64,000 nucleotides of DNA, from positions 62,001-126,000 of the forward strand of contig JADJYV010000013.1 of assembly GCA_016719575.1 (NCBI GenBank). The letters run 5' to 3'. How positions within the stretch are numbered: the first letter of the stretch is position 1; each line of letters begins with the position of its first letter. The notes beneath the pieces were generated by a model. The model saw only the letters and a list, made by a program, of their open reading frames with translations, had not been told where the DNA came from and made no database searches. Below, piece by piece: positions 24,015 through 32,936 of this stretch. Source of the stretch: Pseudobdellovibrionaceae bacterium (GTDB taxonomy: Bacteria > Bdellovibrionota > Bdellovibrionia > Bdellovibrionales > Bdellovibrionaceae). The translations under genes and the position numbers were made by a program.

Positions 24015-24866
24015 ATGAGATTAGCCCCTATTTTTGCCCTGATTTCCAGTGCCGTTTTTGGGTCACCAGTGACACTTCTTGCGAGTGAAAGCCTCGGGCA
24101 AAGGCCTGTCTTTGTCTCCGTTGACGCTGGTGAGTTTTATATGGGGAGAGCCTTTTCCCTGGACGACGTTTTGTTTAATGGTATCTCTCGGACGCATACA
24201 GAACGCCATCGTGTGACTTTAACGCGTGGATTTGAGATTCAAACCACCGAGGTTACTCAAGGGCAGTGGTTCACTGTTATGGGTCACAATCCTTCCGCTC
24301 ACGGTCGTAATCTTTCAGTTATTTGCCCAGATGAGTTTGTTAAAATCGGAGACGTGGAGATTTGTCCAAATCATCCCGTTGATGGGGTGTCGTGGCATCG
24401 TGCACAGAAGTTCATAGAAAAATTGAATAAAAAGGACAATAAATACTCTTATCGTTTGCCTACAGAGGCTGAGTGGGAGTTTGCAGCTCGTGCCGGGACA
24501 GAGACTGATTTTTCTTTTGGAGATGATGAAGACGATCTTAAGCTCTACGGTTGGTACGAGAAAAATTCGAACACGAGTGAGCCATCACGAGTCGCAGGTT
24601 TAAAACCGAATAGGTGGGGCCTGTACGACATGCATGGCAATGTCGATGAGTGGGTCCAGGATGATTATGGCTCTTATTCTCGAATCAATCCCGTCGATCC
24701 GGTTGGGCCTCCTGTGAATCCGAAATTTCCATATAAAGTATTAAGGGGTGGAAATCGCACCAGTCTCGCTCGTCATTTGCGTTCCTCTGCTCGTGGCTTT
24801 GCTTTCCCTTTGCATGAGGCTTATCTTTTTGGCTTTCGACTGGTGAGAACTAAGGGGTCACTATGA
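24015..24866 (+). CDS. Exported SUMF1-like (formylglycine-generating-enzyme fold) protein
   Basis: 283 residues with a signal peptide (A-P-I-F-A-L-I-S-S-A-V-F-G-S-P-V). The rest is a full FGE-sulfatase/SUMF1 domain: D-A-G-E-F-Y-M-G near the start, T-T-E-V-T-Q-G-Q-W, P-V-D-G-V-S-W-H-R-A, R-L-P-T-E-A-E-W-E-F-A-A-R-A-G, L-Y-D-M-H-G-N-V-D-E-W-V-Q-D, and V-L-R-G-G-N at the end. The copper-binding cysteine pair of true formylglycine-generating enzymes is missing after the R-G-G motif, so it is likely a non-catalytic or differently acting relative. It overlaps the next gene as ATGA. Confidence 0.88.
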   Translation: MRLAPIFALISSAVFGSPVTLLASESLGQRPVFVSVDAGEFYMGRAFSLDDVLFNGISRTHTERHRVTLTRGFEIQTTEVTQGQWFTVMGHNPSAHGRNLSVICPDEFVKIGDVEICPNHPVDGVSWHRAQKFIEKLNKKDNKYSYRLPTEAEWEFAARAGTETDFSFGDDEDDLKLYGWYEKNSNTSEPSRVAGLKPNRWGLYDMHGNVDEWVQDDYGSYSRINPVDPVGPPVNPKFPYKVLRGGNRTSLARHLRSSARGFAFPLHEAYLFGFRLVRTKGSL

Positions 24867-25969
24867 TAAGATCATTCTTTGCAGTTTTCATTTTTATTCT
24901 GGTCGCTTCTGCGAGCCATGCGCAAACGCAACATGATCAGCGAATTCGGCAGAGTTCTTCGGATGTCTCTTGGGGGGAACTCGCTATTGCGTCACCTTTA
25001 ATGGCTTTAGAGGATTTCTTTGTCCGAAACAAAAACCTTTCTGATGCTGAAAAAGTAAGACTAATGATGAAAGAAGATGTGCGAAAAACTTTTTTTCGGC
25101 TGCAGGCCCTAACGCGAATGCTTGAAACTCAGGAGAGTGAATTTTTTGGCGAACAAAGGAGTTACTTTAAAGGGATTGAAGACGCCATTGGCAAATTAGA
25201 CCTTTCCAATTCGCTACGAAAAGAATCAGAGCTCGTCGGCAGCGCCCTTTTAATCAATCACTTTGGAAGGCAGCAGCTTGCGGCGCAAGAATCATTGCTT
25301 ACCACAATGAAGGCATCAGGCTTATGGAATGAACCCGAGGAGACCATCGCAAGATTGAAGCGGGACTTTGCAAACAAAGGAAGCTGGGCGGTCGGAAGCA
25401 AAGAACGTCAATTTTTTATCGATATAATTTCTGGTTACGCGAAGAAGCTTCACAAGTCAGTCAAAGAAAACGAATTTGACAACTCTGATATTGAGAAGGG
25501 ACTGCACGAGCTTCGCCGTCGACTGCGTTGGATTTTAATTCAAACGACTGCACTCGATGGATTTGTTCAGTTTTATAATGAGGCCAACCTTAAGGCCGCT
25601 ATCAGTAATTGGTTTGAAGTGGCCAAGGCGGAAAATCCGGATCTACTTATGAGTAAGTTCATGCGGATTTCAACGCCGAATGTTGAAAAGCCGATTCTTG
25701 TGCCGCTGCAGAGTTTTGCTTTGATGACAGAGTTAGTATCAAAAATTGGAAAATCAAAAGACGGAGCCGAAATGCAGCTATACTTCCGCGAGGCTTTGGA
25801 TGCAACCGGTGCAACTGTTGAACAAAAAAATGCGATTTTAAAGAAGCTTGATGAAAATCTGCAGATCGAAGAAGTAGATCACCAAGCATTGTCTCGGCAG
25901 ATTGAGGCCCAACTTGCAGAAACAAAGTTACTTAAAGAATTTGCCGAGTCGCTTGAGAAAATGAATTAG
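24863..25969 (+). CDS. Exported all-helical protein, unknown
   Basis: 368 residues with a signal peptide (S-F-F-A-V-F-I-F-I-L-V-A-S-A-S-H-A/Q). The mature part is predicted to be nearly all helical. The stretch E-K-G-L-H-E-L-R-R-R-L-R-W-I-L near residue 210 faintly recalls the histidine/arginine helix of CHAD domains, which bind polyphosphate, but one motif is not enough to assign it. It is translationally coupled to the SUMF1-like gene, so both probably act in the same envelope process. It overlaps the convergent agmatinase gene end by four bases. Confidence 0.7.
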   Translation: MIRSFFAVFIFILVASASHAQTQHDQRIRQSSSDVSWGELAIASPLMALEDFFVRNKNLSDAEKVRLMMKEDVRKTFFRLQALTRMLETQESEFFGEQRSYFKGIEDAIGKLDLSNSLRKESELVGSALLINHFGRQQLAAQESLLTTMKASGLWNEPEETIARLKRDFANKGSWAVGSKERQFFIDIISGYAKKLHKSVKENEFDNSDIEKGLHELRRRLRWILIQTTALDGFVQFYNEANLKAAISNWFEVAKAENPDLLMSKFMRISTPNVEKPILVPLQSFALMTELVSKIGKSKDGAEMQLYFREALDATGATVEQKNAILKKLDENLQIEEVDHQALSRQIEAQLAETKLLKEFAESLEKMN

Positions 25970-27018
25970 CGTTGATTCGTTTTTACGAGCCAACCACACA
26001 GTTTGTAAAGAACGCGAGCGCCGACATTGCCATCCCATTCGGCCTCAGCTTCTCCGCCGGTAGAGACTTCATTTAAGTCGAATCCGACGATTTGGCGGCC
26101 GCTTTGACTGATTTCGTTAAACAAGAAAAAAACTTGATCGATACTGAGGCCCCCAGGCACGGGTGTTCCGGTATTGGGGCAGAAGGCTGGGTCCAAACCG
26201 TCAATATCGAATGAGATGTAAACTTTTTGTGGCAATTCGTTGAGGATATCCTTGCAAACATCAACCCAGGCTTCGCCACTGAGGAGGCGTCGCTTTAATT
26301 CGATATCAAAAAATGTTTTGATATCTTTACGGCTTTGAATGAAATCAAACTCTTCTTCGCAGAAGTCACGAATTCCGATTTGAACTAATTTTTTTGGACG
26401 CTTTTCTGCGGTCATCACGTTGTACATGATTGAGGCATGGGATTGAGTGAATCCTTGATAGGCTTTGCGGAGATCTGCGTGGGCATCTATGTGCAAAACT
26501 CCAAAATCATTGTTATGTTCCTCTGCAATGGCTTTGATGGCCCCCAAGGGAGTTGAATGATCGCCGCCCACCAGACCCAAAAGTTTCTTATTGTTTAAAA
26601 CTGATTTGCACTGATTATAGACCCAGTCTGTCATCTTTTGGCAGGCTACGTTTACTTCTTCTGCAAGTTGTTCCATTGCTGTCGTATCGGTACTTTGATT
26701 CGTACGCATTAGAATGAGTTTTTGGGCCTTTTCTTTAAAGGAGTCATTCATAGCTTTTAGCTGTTGGGGAAACTCGCGCATGAAGAAGCCATTTTCGTAT
26801 GCCTTGCCCGTTTCAAAATCAAAGAGATCGATCTGCTCGCTGGCGTTGCGAACAATTCGCGGTCCTTCAGAAGCCCCATGTCCGTAAGAGGTCGTGACCT
26901 CCCAGGGGACAGGAATCAAAGTGACGAGAGACTCTTCTTCAGTCATTGGAATCCCAAAGATTCCAAACTCAGCCGAAATCGCAGTAGTTGCGTCGAATTT
27001 AGGTGCGTTGCGGTCCAT
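25966..27018 (-). CDS. speB: Agmatinase / ureohydrolase
   Basis: A 350-residue binuclear manganese ureohydrolase. The metal ligands are visible in G-G-D-H-S-T, H-I-D-A-H-A-D-L-R and S-F-D-I-D-G-L-D-P. It would hydrolyse agmatine to putrescine and urea (arginase or another guanidino substrate is the alternative). It is about 45 residues longer than typical agmatinase, with an extra helical insert between residues 90 and 150. ATG 27018 has AAGGAG six bases upstream. A biosynthetic arginine decarboxylase gene 4 kb away supports the agmatine route; a peptide transporter operon lies between them. Confidence 0.85.
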   Translation of the reverse strand: MDRNAPKFDATTAISAEFGIFGIPMTEEESLVTLIPVPWEVTTSYGHGASEGPRIVRNASEQIDLFDFETGKAYENGFFMREFPQQLKAMNDSFKEKAQKLILMRTNQSTDTTAMEQLAEEVNVACQKMTDWVYNQCKSVLNNKKLLGLVGGDHSTPLGAIKAIAEEHNNDFGVLHIDAHADLRKAYQGFTQSHASIMYNVMTAEKRPKKLVQIGIRDFCEEEFDFIQSRKDIKTFFDIELKRRLLSGEAWVDVCKDILNELPQKVYISFDIDGLDPAFCPNTGTPVPGGLSIDQVFFLFNEISQSGRQIVGFDLNEVSTGGEAEAEWDGNVGARVLYKLCGWLVKTNQR

Positions 27019-27206
27019 GGTCGGCTCCTTCAAATGAGTAAGTGGCTTTATCTTCTGATTCTTAGGAAAAGAAAACCCCCAGACTCAGTATTTCGCTGCG
27101 CATCAATCGAGCAATGGCTTGATTATTTTTGCGCTATCACCGAATTTAGGTCCACTTTGGAGTCCCAACAGGACTCTAGAATTCGTAACTGTTTGGAGGA
27201 GTAAAG

Positions 27207-28832
27207 ATGAAAATGATGGGACCTATTTTAGCCCTTGTTTTAGTAGTTGGCCTTTCTTTGAATGCTATGGGCGCAACCCCCAATGCAAATGCTCCTCAAA
27301 GCGGGATTTTTAACCTCAATCTCGGCGGAGAGCCACCAACGCTTCATCCTGTGGCCAGTACAGATGTCTATGCCAATATCGTCCAGGGTTATGTCATGGA
27401 CTCTCTGTTGGCACATGACGCTGATACATGGGTATGGAAACCGCGAATTGCAGAGAAGTGGGAAATTTCTAAAGACAATAAGACTTTTACTTTTAACCTC
27501 CGCAAAAATGTATTCTTTCATGACGGCAAGCCGCTGACGGCTGAAGATGTGAAGTTTTCTTTTGATGCTATTTTTGAACCAGCCTATCAGGCCGCGCATC
27601 TTCGACCCTACTATGAGGGTATTGGAAAAGTTGAGGTCGTGGATCCACATACCGTCAAGGTGACTGCAAAAGATACTTACTATAAGAACTTTGACCAGAT
27701 TGCTACAATGACGATTATGCCGAAGCATGTTTATGGGGATGTTGAAAAGTCAAAAAAGATGACTCGAACATTGATTGGCAGCGGTCCTTACGTACTAGAA
27801 AAATTCGATCGTGGTCAGCTTATCGTTTTAAAGAAATTTGATAAGTGGTACGGCAAAGACGATAAGGACTGGAAAGGCATGTATAACTTTGCAGGAGTTA
27901 ATATGCGTTTTTATAAGGAAGAGAATGTAATTCTTGAGCGAGCGAAAAAAGGTGACCTTGATTACGTTTCTCTTCGGGCCGAGTCTTTTGTTAAAAAAAC
28001 TGAAGGACTGCCGTGGGGTAAAACGGTTATTAAGCACAAGGTTGAGAATTCTGCCCCCAAGTCGTACGGCTTCGTCGGTTGGAATCAGCGCCGTGAATTA
28101 TTTCAAGATCGAGATGTTCGAGTGGCTCTTGCTCACTTGATGAATCGTGAAGAGATGAATAAAAAATTTCGCTACAACATGGCTGACTTAGCAACGGGTC
28201 CTACGTATATTAAGAGCGAGTATGCGTCTAAAGAAGTAAGCCCAATTCTGTTTGATCCAAAAGGAGCGACGGAGCTTTTGGCAAAGGCCGGTTGGAAAGA
28301 CACAGATAAAGATGGTGTTCTTGACAAGATTGTCAACGGTAAGAAAACCTCTTTTAAATTCACATTGATTCACCCCAATAAAGACAATGAGAAATATTGG
28401 ACCATGTACAAAGAAGATCTGAAAAAATCTGGTATTGATATGGAAATCAAATATCTAGAGTGGAATTCATTTCTGAAAATTTTAGACGAGGGCAACTTTG
28501 ATGCGGTCTCTCTTGCATGGGGTGGTGGAGATATCACTTGGGATCCGAAGCAAATTTGGCACTCTGCAAGTGCAGTTCCTGGAGGCTCAAATTTTATTCA
28601 TTACAAAAACCCTGAAGTTGATAAGCTCATCGATGAGGCACGCCAAAGTCAGGATGAAAAGAAACGTAAAAAGCTTTTAAATACTGTTTACGAAAAAATT
28701 GCTTATGATGCTCCGTACGTGTTTATGTTCAACGATAAGTTTGAGTTTTATGCAAATGCGGCAAGAGTTGAAATTCCAGCTGAAACGTTTAAGTACGGAG
28801 TTGGTGTTGATTACTGGTGGATGAAGCAGTAG
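27207..28832 (+). CDS. Peptide ABC transporter substrate-binding protein
   Basis: A 541-residue periplasmic solute-binding protein, family 5 (DppA/OppA type). The signal peptide ends near residue 22 (L-N-A-M-G-A). The family signature is seen in G-E-P-P-T-L-H-P, the P-R-I-A-E-K-W-E-I-S-K-D-N-K-T-F-T-F-N-L-R block, F-H-D-G-K-P-L-T-A-E-D-V-K-F-S-F-D, and a G-S-G-P-Y-V-L region. It captures peptides and delivers them to the two permeases encoded next. The ligand could also be another cationic compound given the flanking polyamine genes, but that is inference. Confidence 0.92.
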   Translation: MKMMGPILALVLVVGLSLNAMGATPNANAPQSGIFNLNLGGEPPTLHPVASTDVYANIVQGYVMDSLLAHDADTWVWKPRIAEKWEISKDNKTFTFNLRKNVFFHDGKPLTAEDVKFSFDAIFEPAYQAAHLRPYYEGIGKVEVVDPHTVKVTAKDTYYKNFDQIATMTIMPKHVYGDVEKSKKMTRTLIGSGPYVLEKFDRGQLIVLKKFDKWYGKDDKDWKGMYNFAGVNMRFYKEENVILERAKKGDLDYVSLRAESFVKKTEGLPWGKTVIKHKVENSAPKSYGFVGWNQRRELFQDRDVRVALAHLMNREEMNKKFRYNMADLATGPTYIKSEYASKEVSPILFDPKGATELLAKAGWKDTDKDGVLDKIVNGKKTSFKFTLIHPNKDNEKYWTMYKEDLKKSGIDMEIKYLEWNSFLKILDEGNFDAVSLAWGGGDITWDPKQIWHSASAVPGGSNFIHYKNPEVDKLIDEARQSQDEKKRKKLLNTVYEKIAYDAPYVFMFNDKFEFYANAARVEIPAETFKYGVGVDYWWMKQ

Positions 28833-28852
28833 TTGTTTAAGGAGTCAGGACT

Positions 28853-29878
28853 TTGTTCGTTTATCTAGTACGGCGTTTGTTTTTGATCATACCTACTTTT
28901 ATCGGAATCACGTTATTGACGTTTGTCATTATCAACTTGGCTCCGGGGAGTCCTATTGAACAGAAGATTCAAGCTATTCGCTTTGGTTCTGCTATGGGAG
29001 GCGGAGAGGGCGGCGGCGGCAAAATTAGAGAAAGCGGAGTGAGCCAGGAAGTTATCGAAGCGCTAAAAAAGCAATATGGCTTTGATAAACCTATTCATGT
29101 TCGTTATTTAATTTGGCTGAAAAACATTGCGCGACTAGATTTTGGCAATAGCTTCACTTATGAAGAACCGGTCATTGATGTTATTGCTAGCAAAATGCCA
29201 GTTTCTTTGCAGTTTGGACTGACATCCCTTATTTTAATTTACCTGGTTTGTATTCCTCTCGGAATGCGGATGGCCATAAAGGCAGGTAGCATTTACGATC
29301 GTGGTGTCGGGTTGTGGCTTAATTTTCTTTATGCCATACCGCCGCTGGTGCTCGGAATTTTTCTAATTACCATTTTTGCAGGGAAATTGGATTTGTTTCC
29401 AATCGGAGGCATTAAATCCGACAACTATGAAGAGTTTTCAACCTTTGCCAAGATTTGGGATCGCGTCCATCACTTTGTACTGCCATTGATTTGCTACATC
29501 ATCGGGGGATTTACGGAGATTTCTTATCTGATGAGAAACTCAATGCTCGAGGTTATTAAGTCTGATTACACACGCACAGCAAGAGCTAAGGGACTGACCG
29601 AAAAAGTAGTTCTTTATAAGCACGCACTTCGCAACGCCTTGATTGCCTTAGTTCCAGGAGTAGCGAGTTTCTTCGGTGTCTTTTTGGCTGGCTCTTTGAT
29701 TATTGAAAGACTTTTTAATTTGGATGGAATTGGTCTTCTCGGGTACCAATCCGTTTTGGCCCGAGATTACAATGTGATAATGGGATTAACCTTTATTTCT
29801 TCGCTAGTGTTGGTATTTGGCCGGATATTGACGGATGTCGTTTATGTCCTGGTCGATCCAAGGATTGATTTTAAATGA
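28853..29878 (+). CDS. Peptide ABC transporter permease (OppB/DppB type)
   Basis: A 341-residue inner-membrane permease with six hydrophobic segments. The first is V-R-R-L-F-L-I-I-P-T-F-I-G-I-T-L-L-T-F, then N-L-A-P-G-S-P typical of OppB. The EAA loop that contacts the ATPase is T-A-R-A-K-G-L-T-E-K-V-V-L-Y-K-H-A-L-R-N-A. A Gly-rich insert (M-G-G-G-E-G-G-G-G) sits in the first periplasmic loop. The start is TTG 28853, supported by AAGGAG eight bases upstream. The genes for the ATPases are about 13 kb to the right on the other strand. Confidence 0.92.
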   Translation: MFVYLVRRLFLIIPTFIGITLLTFVIINLAPGSPIEQKIQAIRFGSAMGGGEGGGGKIRESGVSQEVIEALKKQYGFDKPIHVRYLIWLKNIARLDFGNSFTYEEPVIDVIASKMPVSLQFGLTSLILIYLVCIPLGMRMAIKAGSIYDRGVGLWLNFLYAIPPLVLGIFLITIFAGKLDLFPIGGIKSDNYEEFSTFAKIWDRVHHFVLPLICYIIGGFTEISYLMRNSMLEVIKSDYTRTARAKGLTEKVVLYKHALRNALIALVPGVASFFGVFLAGSLIIERLFNLDGIGLLGYQSVLARDYNVIMGLTFISSLVLVFGRILTDVVYVLVDPRIDFK

Positions 29879-30912
29879 TGGATCCATTCGAAAAATTTAT
29901 TATACGTGATGAGTTAACTTTAAAACGTTATCGCCGTTTTAAGAGAAATCGCTCTGCTGTAATTTCAGTTTGGATTTTTATGGCGATGATATTTTTCAGT
30001 TTTACTGCCGAACTTTGGTCAAACAGCGCGCCTCATATGATGAAATATAATGGCACGCTTTATTTTCCTCTGGTTAAGGACTATCACCCTTCTGTTTTTG
30101 GCAGAGAAGATATTCAAGTTATGGACTATCGGTCGTTAGAGATGGGCCCCAGCGATTGGGCTATTTGGCCACTGGTGCAGTGGGATCCTTATGAAAGTAA
30201 TAAGTATGTTGATACTTATCCCTCCGCGCCGACGAGATACAATCTGCTTGGGACGGACGATCGTGGCCGAGATGTTTTCTCGCGACTTCTATATGGATTT
30301 CGATACACCTTTACTTATGCCGTTGGCGTTTGGATTTTAACTTATATCATTGGATGCGCCGTTGGCGCAGCCATGGGTTACCTCGGCGGACGAGTCGATC
30401 TTTTTGGAATGCGAGTTATTGAGGTTTTTGAGAGCATTCCCTCATTTTTTATTTTGATTACGATTATTTCAATTTTTAATCCTAACATGGTTTTGCTGAT
30501 ACTGTTTAGCGTCGTCTTCAATTGGACTCATATTTCTCATTATATGAGGGGGCAGTTTTTAAGCTTGAGAAAGCGTGAATACGTAGAGGCATCTAAATCT
30601 ATTGGAGCTAGTCACAGGCGAATTATTTTTAATCATATTCTGCCAAATGCTTTGACTCCGATTGTAACTTTGAGCCCATTTGCCATCGCTGGAAATATTT
30701 ACGGCCTTTCAACCCTTGATTATCTCGGCTTGGGCTTGCGGCCACCGACTCCAAGTTGGGGTGAGCTTTTGGGCCAGGCTCAAAACTATTTTACAATTGC
30801 CGATTGGTTGGTTTGGTATCCTGCTGGGGCTCTTGTCCTGACTATGAGCTTATTGATCAATATCAATTTGGCAGTTCGAGATGCATTTGATGCAAAGGCC
30901 GCTGTCGGTTAG
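29875..30912 (+). CDS. Peptide ABC transporter permease (OppC/DppC type)
   Basis: A 345-residue inner-membrane permease, partner of the preceding OppB-like protein. N-terminal R-Y-R-R-F-K-R-N-R-S-A-V-I-S-V-W is the OppC_N type start. L-L-G-T-D-D-R-G-R-D-V-F-S-R-L-L-Y-G-F-R is the classic OppC signature, and E-A-S-K-S-I-G-A-S-H-R-R-I-I-F-N-H-I-L-P-N-A is the EAA loop. It has a longer than usual periplasmic loop (about residues 50-120). Start and preceding stop overlap (ATGATG). A strong terminator follows. Confidence 0.93.
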   Translation: MMDPFEKFIIRDELTLKRYRRFKRNRSAVISVWIFMAMIFFSFTAELWSNSAPHMMKYNGTLYFPLVKDYHPSVFGREDIQVMDYRSLEMGPSDWAIWPLVQWDPYESNKYVDTYPSAPTRYNLLGTDDRGRDVFSRLLYGFRYTFTYAVGVWILTYIIGCAVGAAMGYLGGRVDLFGMRVIEVFESIPSFFILITIISIFNPNMVLLILFSVVFNWTHISHYMRGQFLSLRKREYVEASKSIGASHRRIIFNHILPNALTPIVTLSPFAIAGNIYGLSTLDYLGLGLRPPTPSWGELLGQAQNYFTIADWLVWYPAGALVLTMSLLININLAVRDAFDAKAAVG

Positions 30913-30923
30913 GTTAATGCATT

Positions 30924-30958
30924 CTGGGCAGATGTTTTTCAATCTGCCCAGGTTTTTT
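30924..30958 (+). terminator. Rho-independent terminator
   Basis: A perfect 10-bp stem (CTGGGCAGAT / ATCTGCCCAG) with an 8-base loop is followed by GTTTTTT. It ends the peptide-transporter operon just before the convergent arginine decarboxylase stop codon. Confidence 0.92.
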
Positions 30959-30959
30959 A

Positions 30960-32924
30960 CTACTCGGCTTCTTCTAAGTACGTGTATCCAGAAAGCCCCT
31001 CTTCGTAGTGCTTAATTAGCAACTTGGCTTCTTGTTTGGTGATCGTTCCCTTTTGAATACTTTCTTCGGTAGCCTGGCGAACATTGTCGACCATTTCTGA
31101 CCTTCCATACTGAACGTATGAAAGAACCTCGGTCACGGTGTCACCTGGAACATAATGGTCTATGGTGTAGCCAACTTCGCTTAATGAAATGTGAACCGCA
31201 TCTGTGTCGCCAAACAAGTTATGGAGATCGCCTAAAATTTCTTGATAAGCTCCGGTAAGAAAAATTCCCATATAATATTGCTGGCCATCATGAAAGTGGT
31301 GAACACGAACAGTCTCTTTTGGCTCGCCAGACTCAGTGTCGATAAATTTTTCGATGACCCCATCCGAGTCGCAAGTCAGATCAGCTAGGGTTGCGCTGCG
31401 TGTGGGCTCTTCGCCGAGTTTATGTATAGGCATCACTGGGAAGAGTTGTCCAACAGCCCAAGAGTCTGGAACTGATTGAAAAACTGAAAAGTTGCAAAAG
31501 TAGGTGTCGCAAAGTTCTTTTGCGAGCGCGGCTTGGATGTCCTCGGTGTCCGGCGTGATTTTCGCAAGGCTAGTCATTTTTGTGGCAATTGCAAAATACA
31601 TGCTTTCGCACCATGCACGTTGCTCAAGAGTCAAGACTCCGTAGGTAAAAAGTTGTAGAGTTTCTTGCTTAGCTTGAGTTAGGTCATTGAAGCACTCATT
31701 GATGTTATCTTTGTTAACTTTTTCAAAAATGTACTGCATGTCCTGCATCAGGTTTGGATCTTTTTTAGTTGCGGGACGTGGGGGTTCAGGACGATACAGA
31801 TTATTAATTCCCAAGACATTGAAAATGAGTACGGAGTGATGAGCCACTAAAAAACGACCCGATTCGGTGACGATGTGAGGATGTGGAATACCCTTTTCGT
31901 CGCACAGGGCTTGTAAAACAGAAACGATGTCATTGGCATACTCTTGTTCACTGTAGTTAACAGAGCTATCAGAGGAGCCTGTTCCGTCGTAATCCACGCC
32001 AAGGCCACCTCCGACGTCGATATATTTTAAGCCAGCACCCATGGCATGAAGCTCGGTGTAGAATCGAGCGCCTTCTTTGAGTGACGACTTGATGCTTTGA
32101 ATAGAAGGGACCTGCGAACCAATGTGATAATGGAGGAGTTCTAAGCATTCGAGCATGCCTTCGCTTTTTAGGAGCTCGACGCCCTCGACAATTTCCATCG
32201 AAGTTAAGCCGAACTTGGATCGGGCCCCAGATGAGTCAACCCATTTGCCAGCGCCCTGAGTGTTGAGCTTTGCTCTGAAGCCAATTTTTGGACGAGCATT
32301 AAATTTCTTAGCAATGTCCACGATCATTCGTAATTCTTCTTTGCGGTCTACAACAATAATGGTATTTCGCCCAAGCTTCTGGGATAAAATTGCGGTTTCG
32401 ATATACTCGGCATCTTTAAATCCGTTACAAACGATGACGGCATTTTCCGTGTTCATAAGCGCGAGAACAACTAAGAGCTCTGGCTTTGATCCACACTCTA
32501 AGCCAAGGCCTATCCCTTTGCCGTGCTTAACTAACTCTTGGACGAGATGTCTTTGCTGATTGACCTTGATTGGATAGACACCGCAGTAGTTTCCCCTATA
32601 ATTGTGATCAGCAAAAGCTTTTTGGAAACAACTGTGGAGTTGTTGAACCCGGGCCTTAATAATGTCCGGAAAACGAATCATAATTGGAACGCGAATTCCA
32701 CGATCCAATAAGTCTTGAGTTAAGTCAAAAAGGTCAACAGACGGGCCGCTCGCCCCCATAGGAGTGACCGCCACATTTCCACTCGGATTGACGCGAAAAT
32801 AACCATTTCCCCAGTTGTTGATTCCATAGAGGGTTGCGCTTTTTTCTGGGCTCCAGCTATTGGACTGGTCAGTTGTCATCGATCCATTTTCTCCTGTAGG
32901 TTGAGTTGGCTCTATTCTCATCAT
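30960..32924 (-). CDS. speA: Biosynthetic arginine decarboxylase
   Basis: A 654-residue PLP enzyme of the alanine-racemase/ornithine-decarboxylase fold. It converts arginine to agmatine. Landmarks are Y-G-I-N-N-W-G-N-G-Y-F near the start (SpeA signature), Y-P-I-K-V-N-Q with the PLP lysine near residue 120, D-V-G-G-G-L-G-V-D-Y-D-G near 305, and E-S-G-R near 355. The full length matches SpeA. It follows leuS by 12 bases and is likely cotranscribed with it. With the nearby agmatinase it gives a putrescine route. Confidence 0.95.
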   Translation of the reverse strand: MMRIEPTQPTGENGSMTTDQSNSWSPEKSATLYGINNWGNGYFRVNPSGNVAVTPMGASGPSVDLFDLTQDLLDRGIRVPIMIRFPDIIKARVQQLHSCFQKAFADHNYRGNYCGVYPIKVNQQRHLVQELVKHGKGIGLGLECGSKPELLVVLALMNTENAVIVCNGFKDAEYIETAILSQKLGRNTIIVVDRKEELRMIVDIAKKFNARPKIGFRAKLNTQGAGKWVDSSGARSKFGLTSMEIVEGVELLKSEGMLECLELLHYHIGSQVPSIQSIKSSLKEGARFYTELHAMGAGLKYIDVGGGLGVDYDGTGSSDSSVNYSEQEYANDIVSVLQALCDEKGIPHPHIVTESGRFLVAHHSVLIFNVLGINNLYRPEPPRPATKKDPNLMQDMQYIFEKVNKDNINECFNDLTQAKQETLQLFTYGVLTLEQRAWCESMYFAIATKMTSLAKITPDTEDIQAALAKELCDTYFCNFSVFQSVPDSWAVGQLFPVMPIHKLGEEPTRSATLADLTCDSDGVIEKFIDTESGEPKETVRVHHFHDGQQYYMGIFLTGAYQEILGDLHNLFGDTDAVHISLSEVGYTIDHYVPGDTVTEVLSYVQYGRSEMVDNVRQATEESIQKGTITKQEAKLLIKHYEEGLSGYTYLEEAE

Positions 32925-32936
32925 ATTGGGTCCGCC

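Noticed and set aside
24015..24866. True formylglycine-generating enzyme
   Set aside because: The copper-binding cysteine pair is absent after the R-G-G motif.
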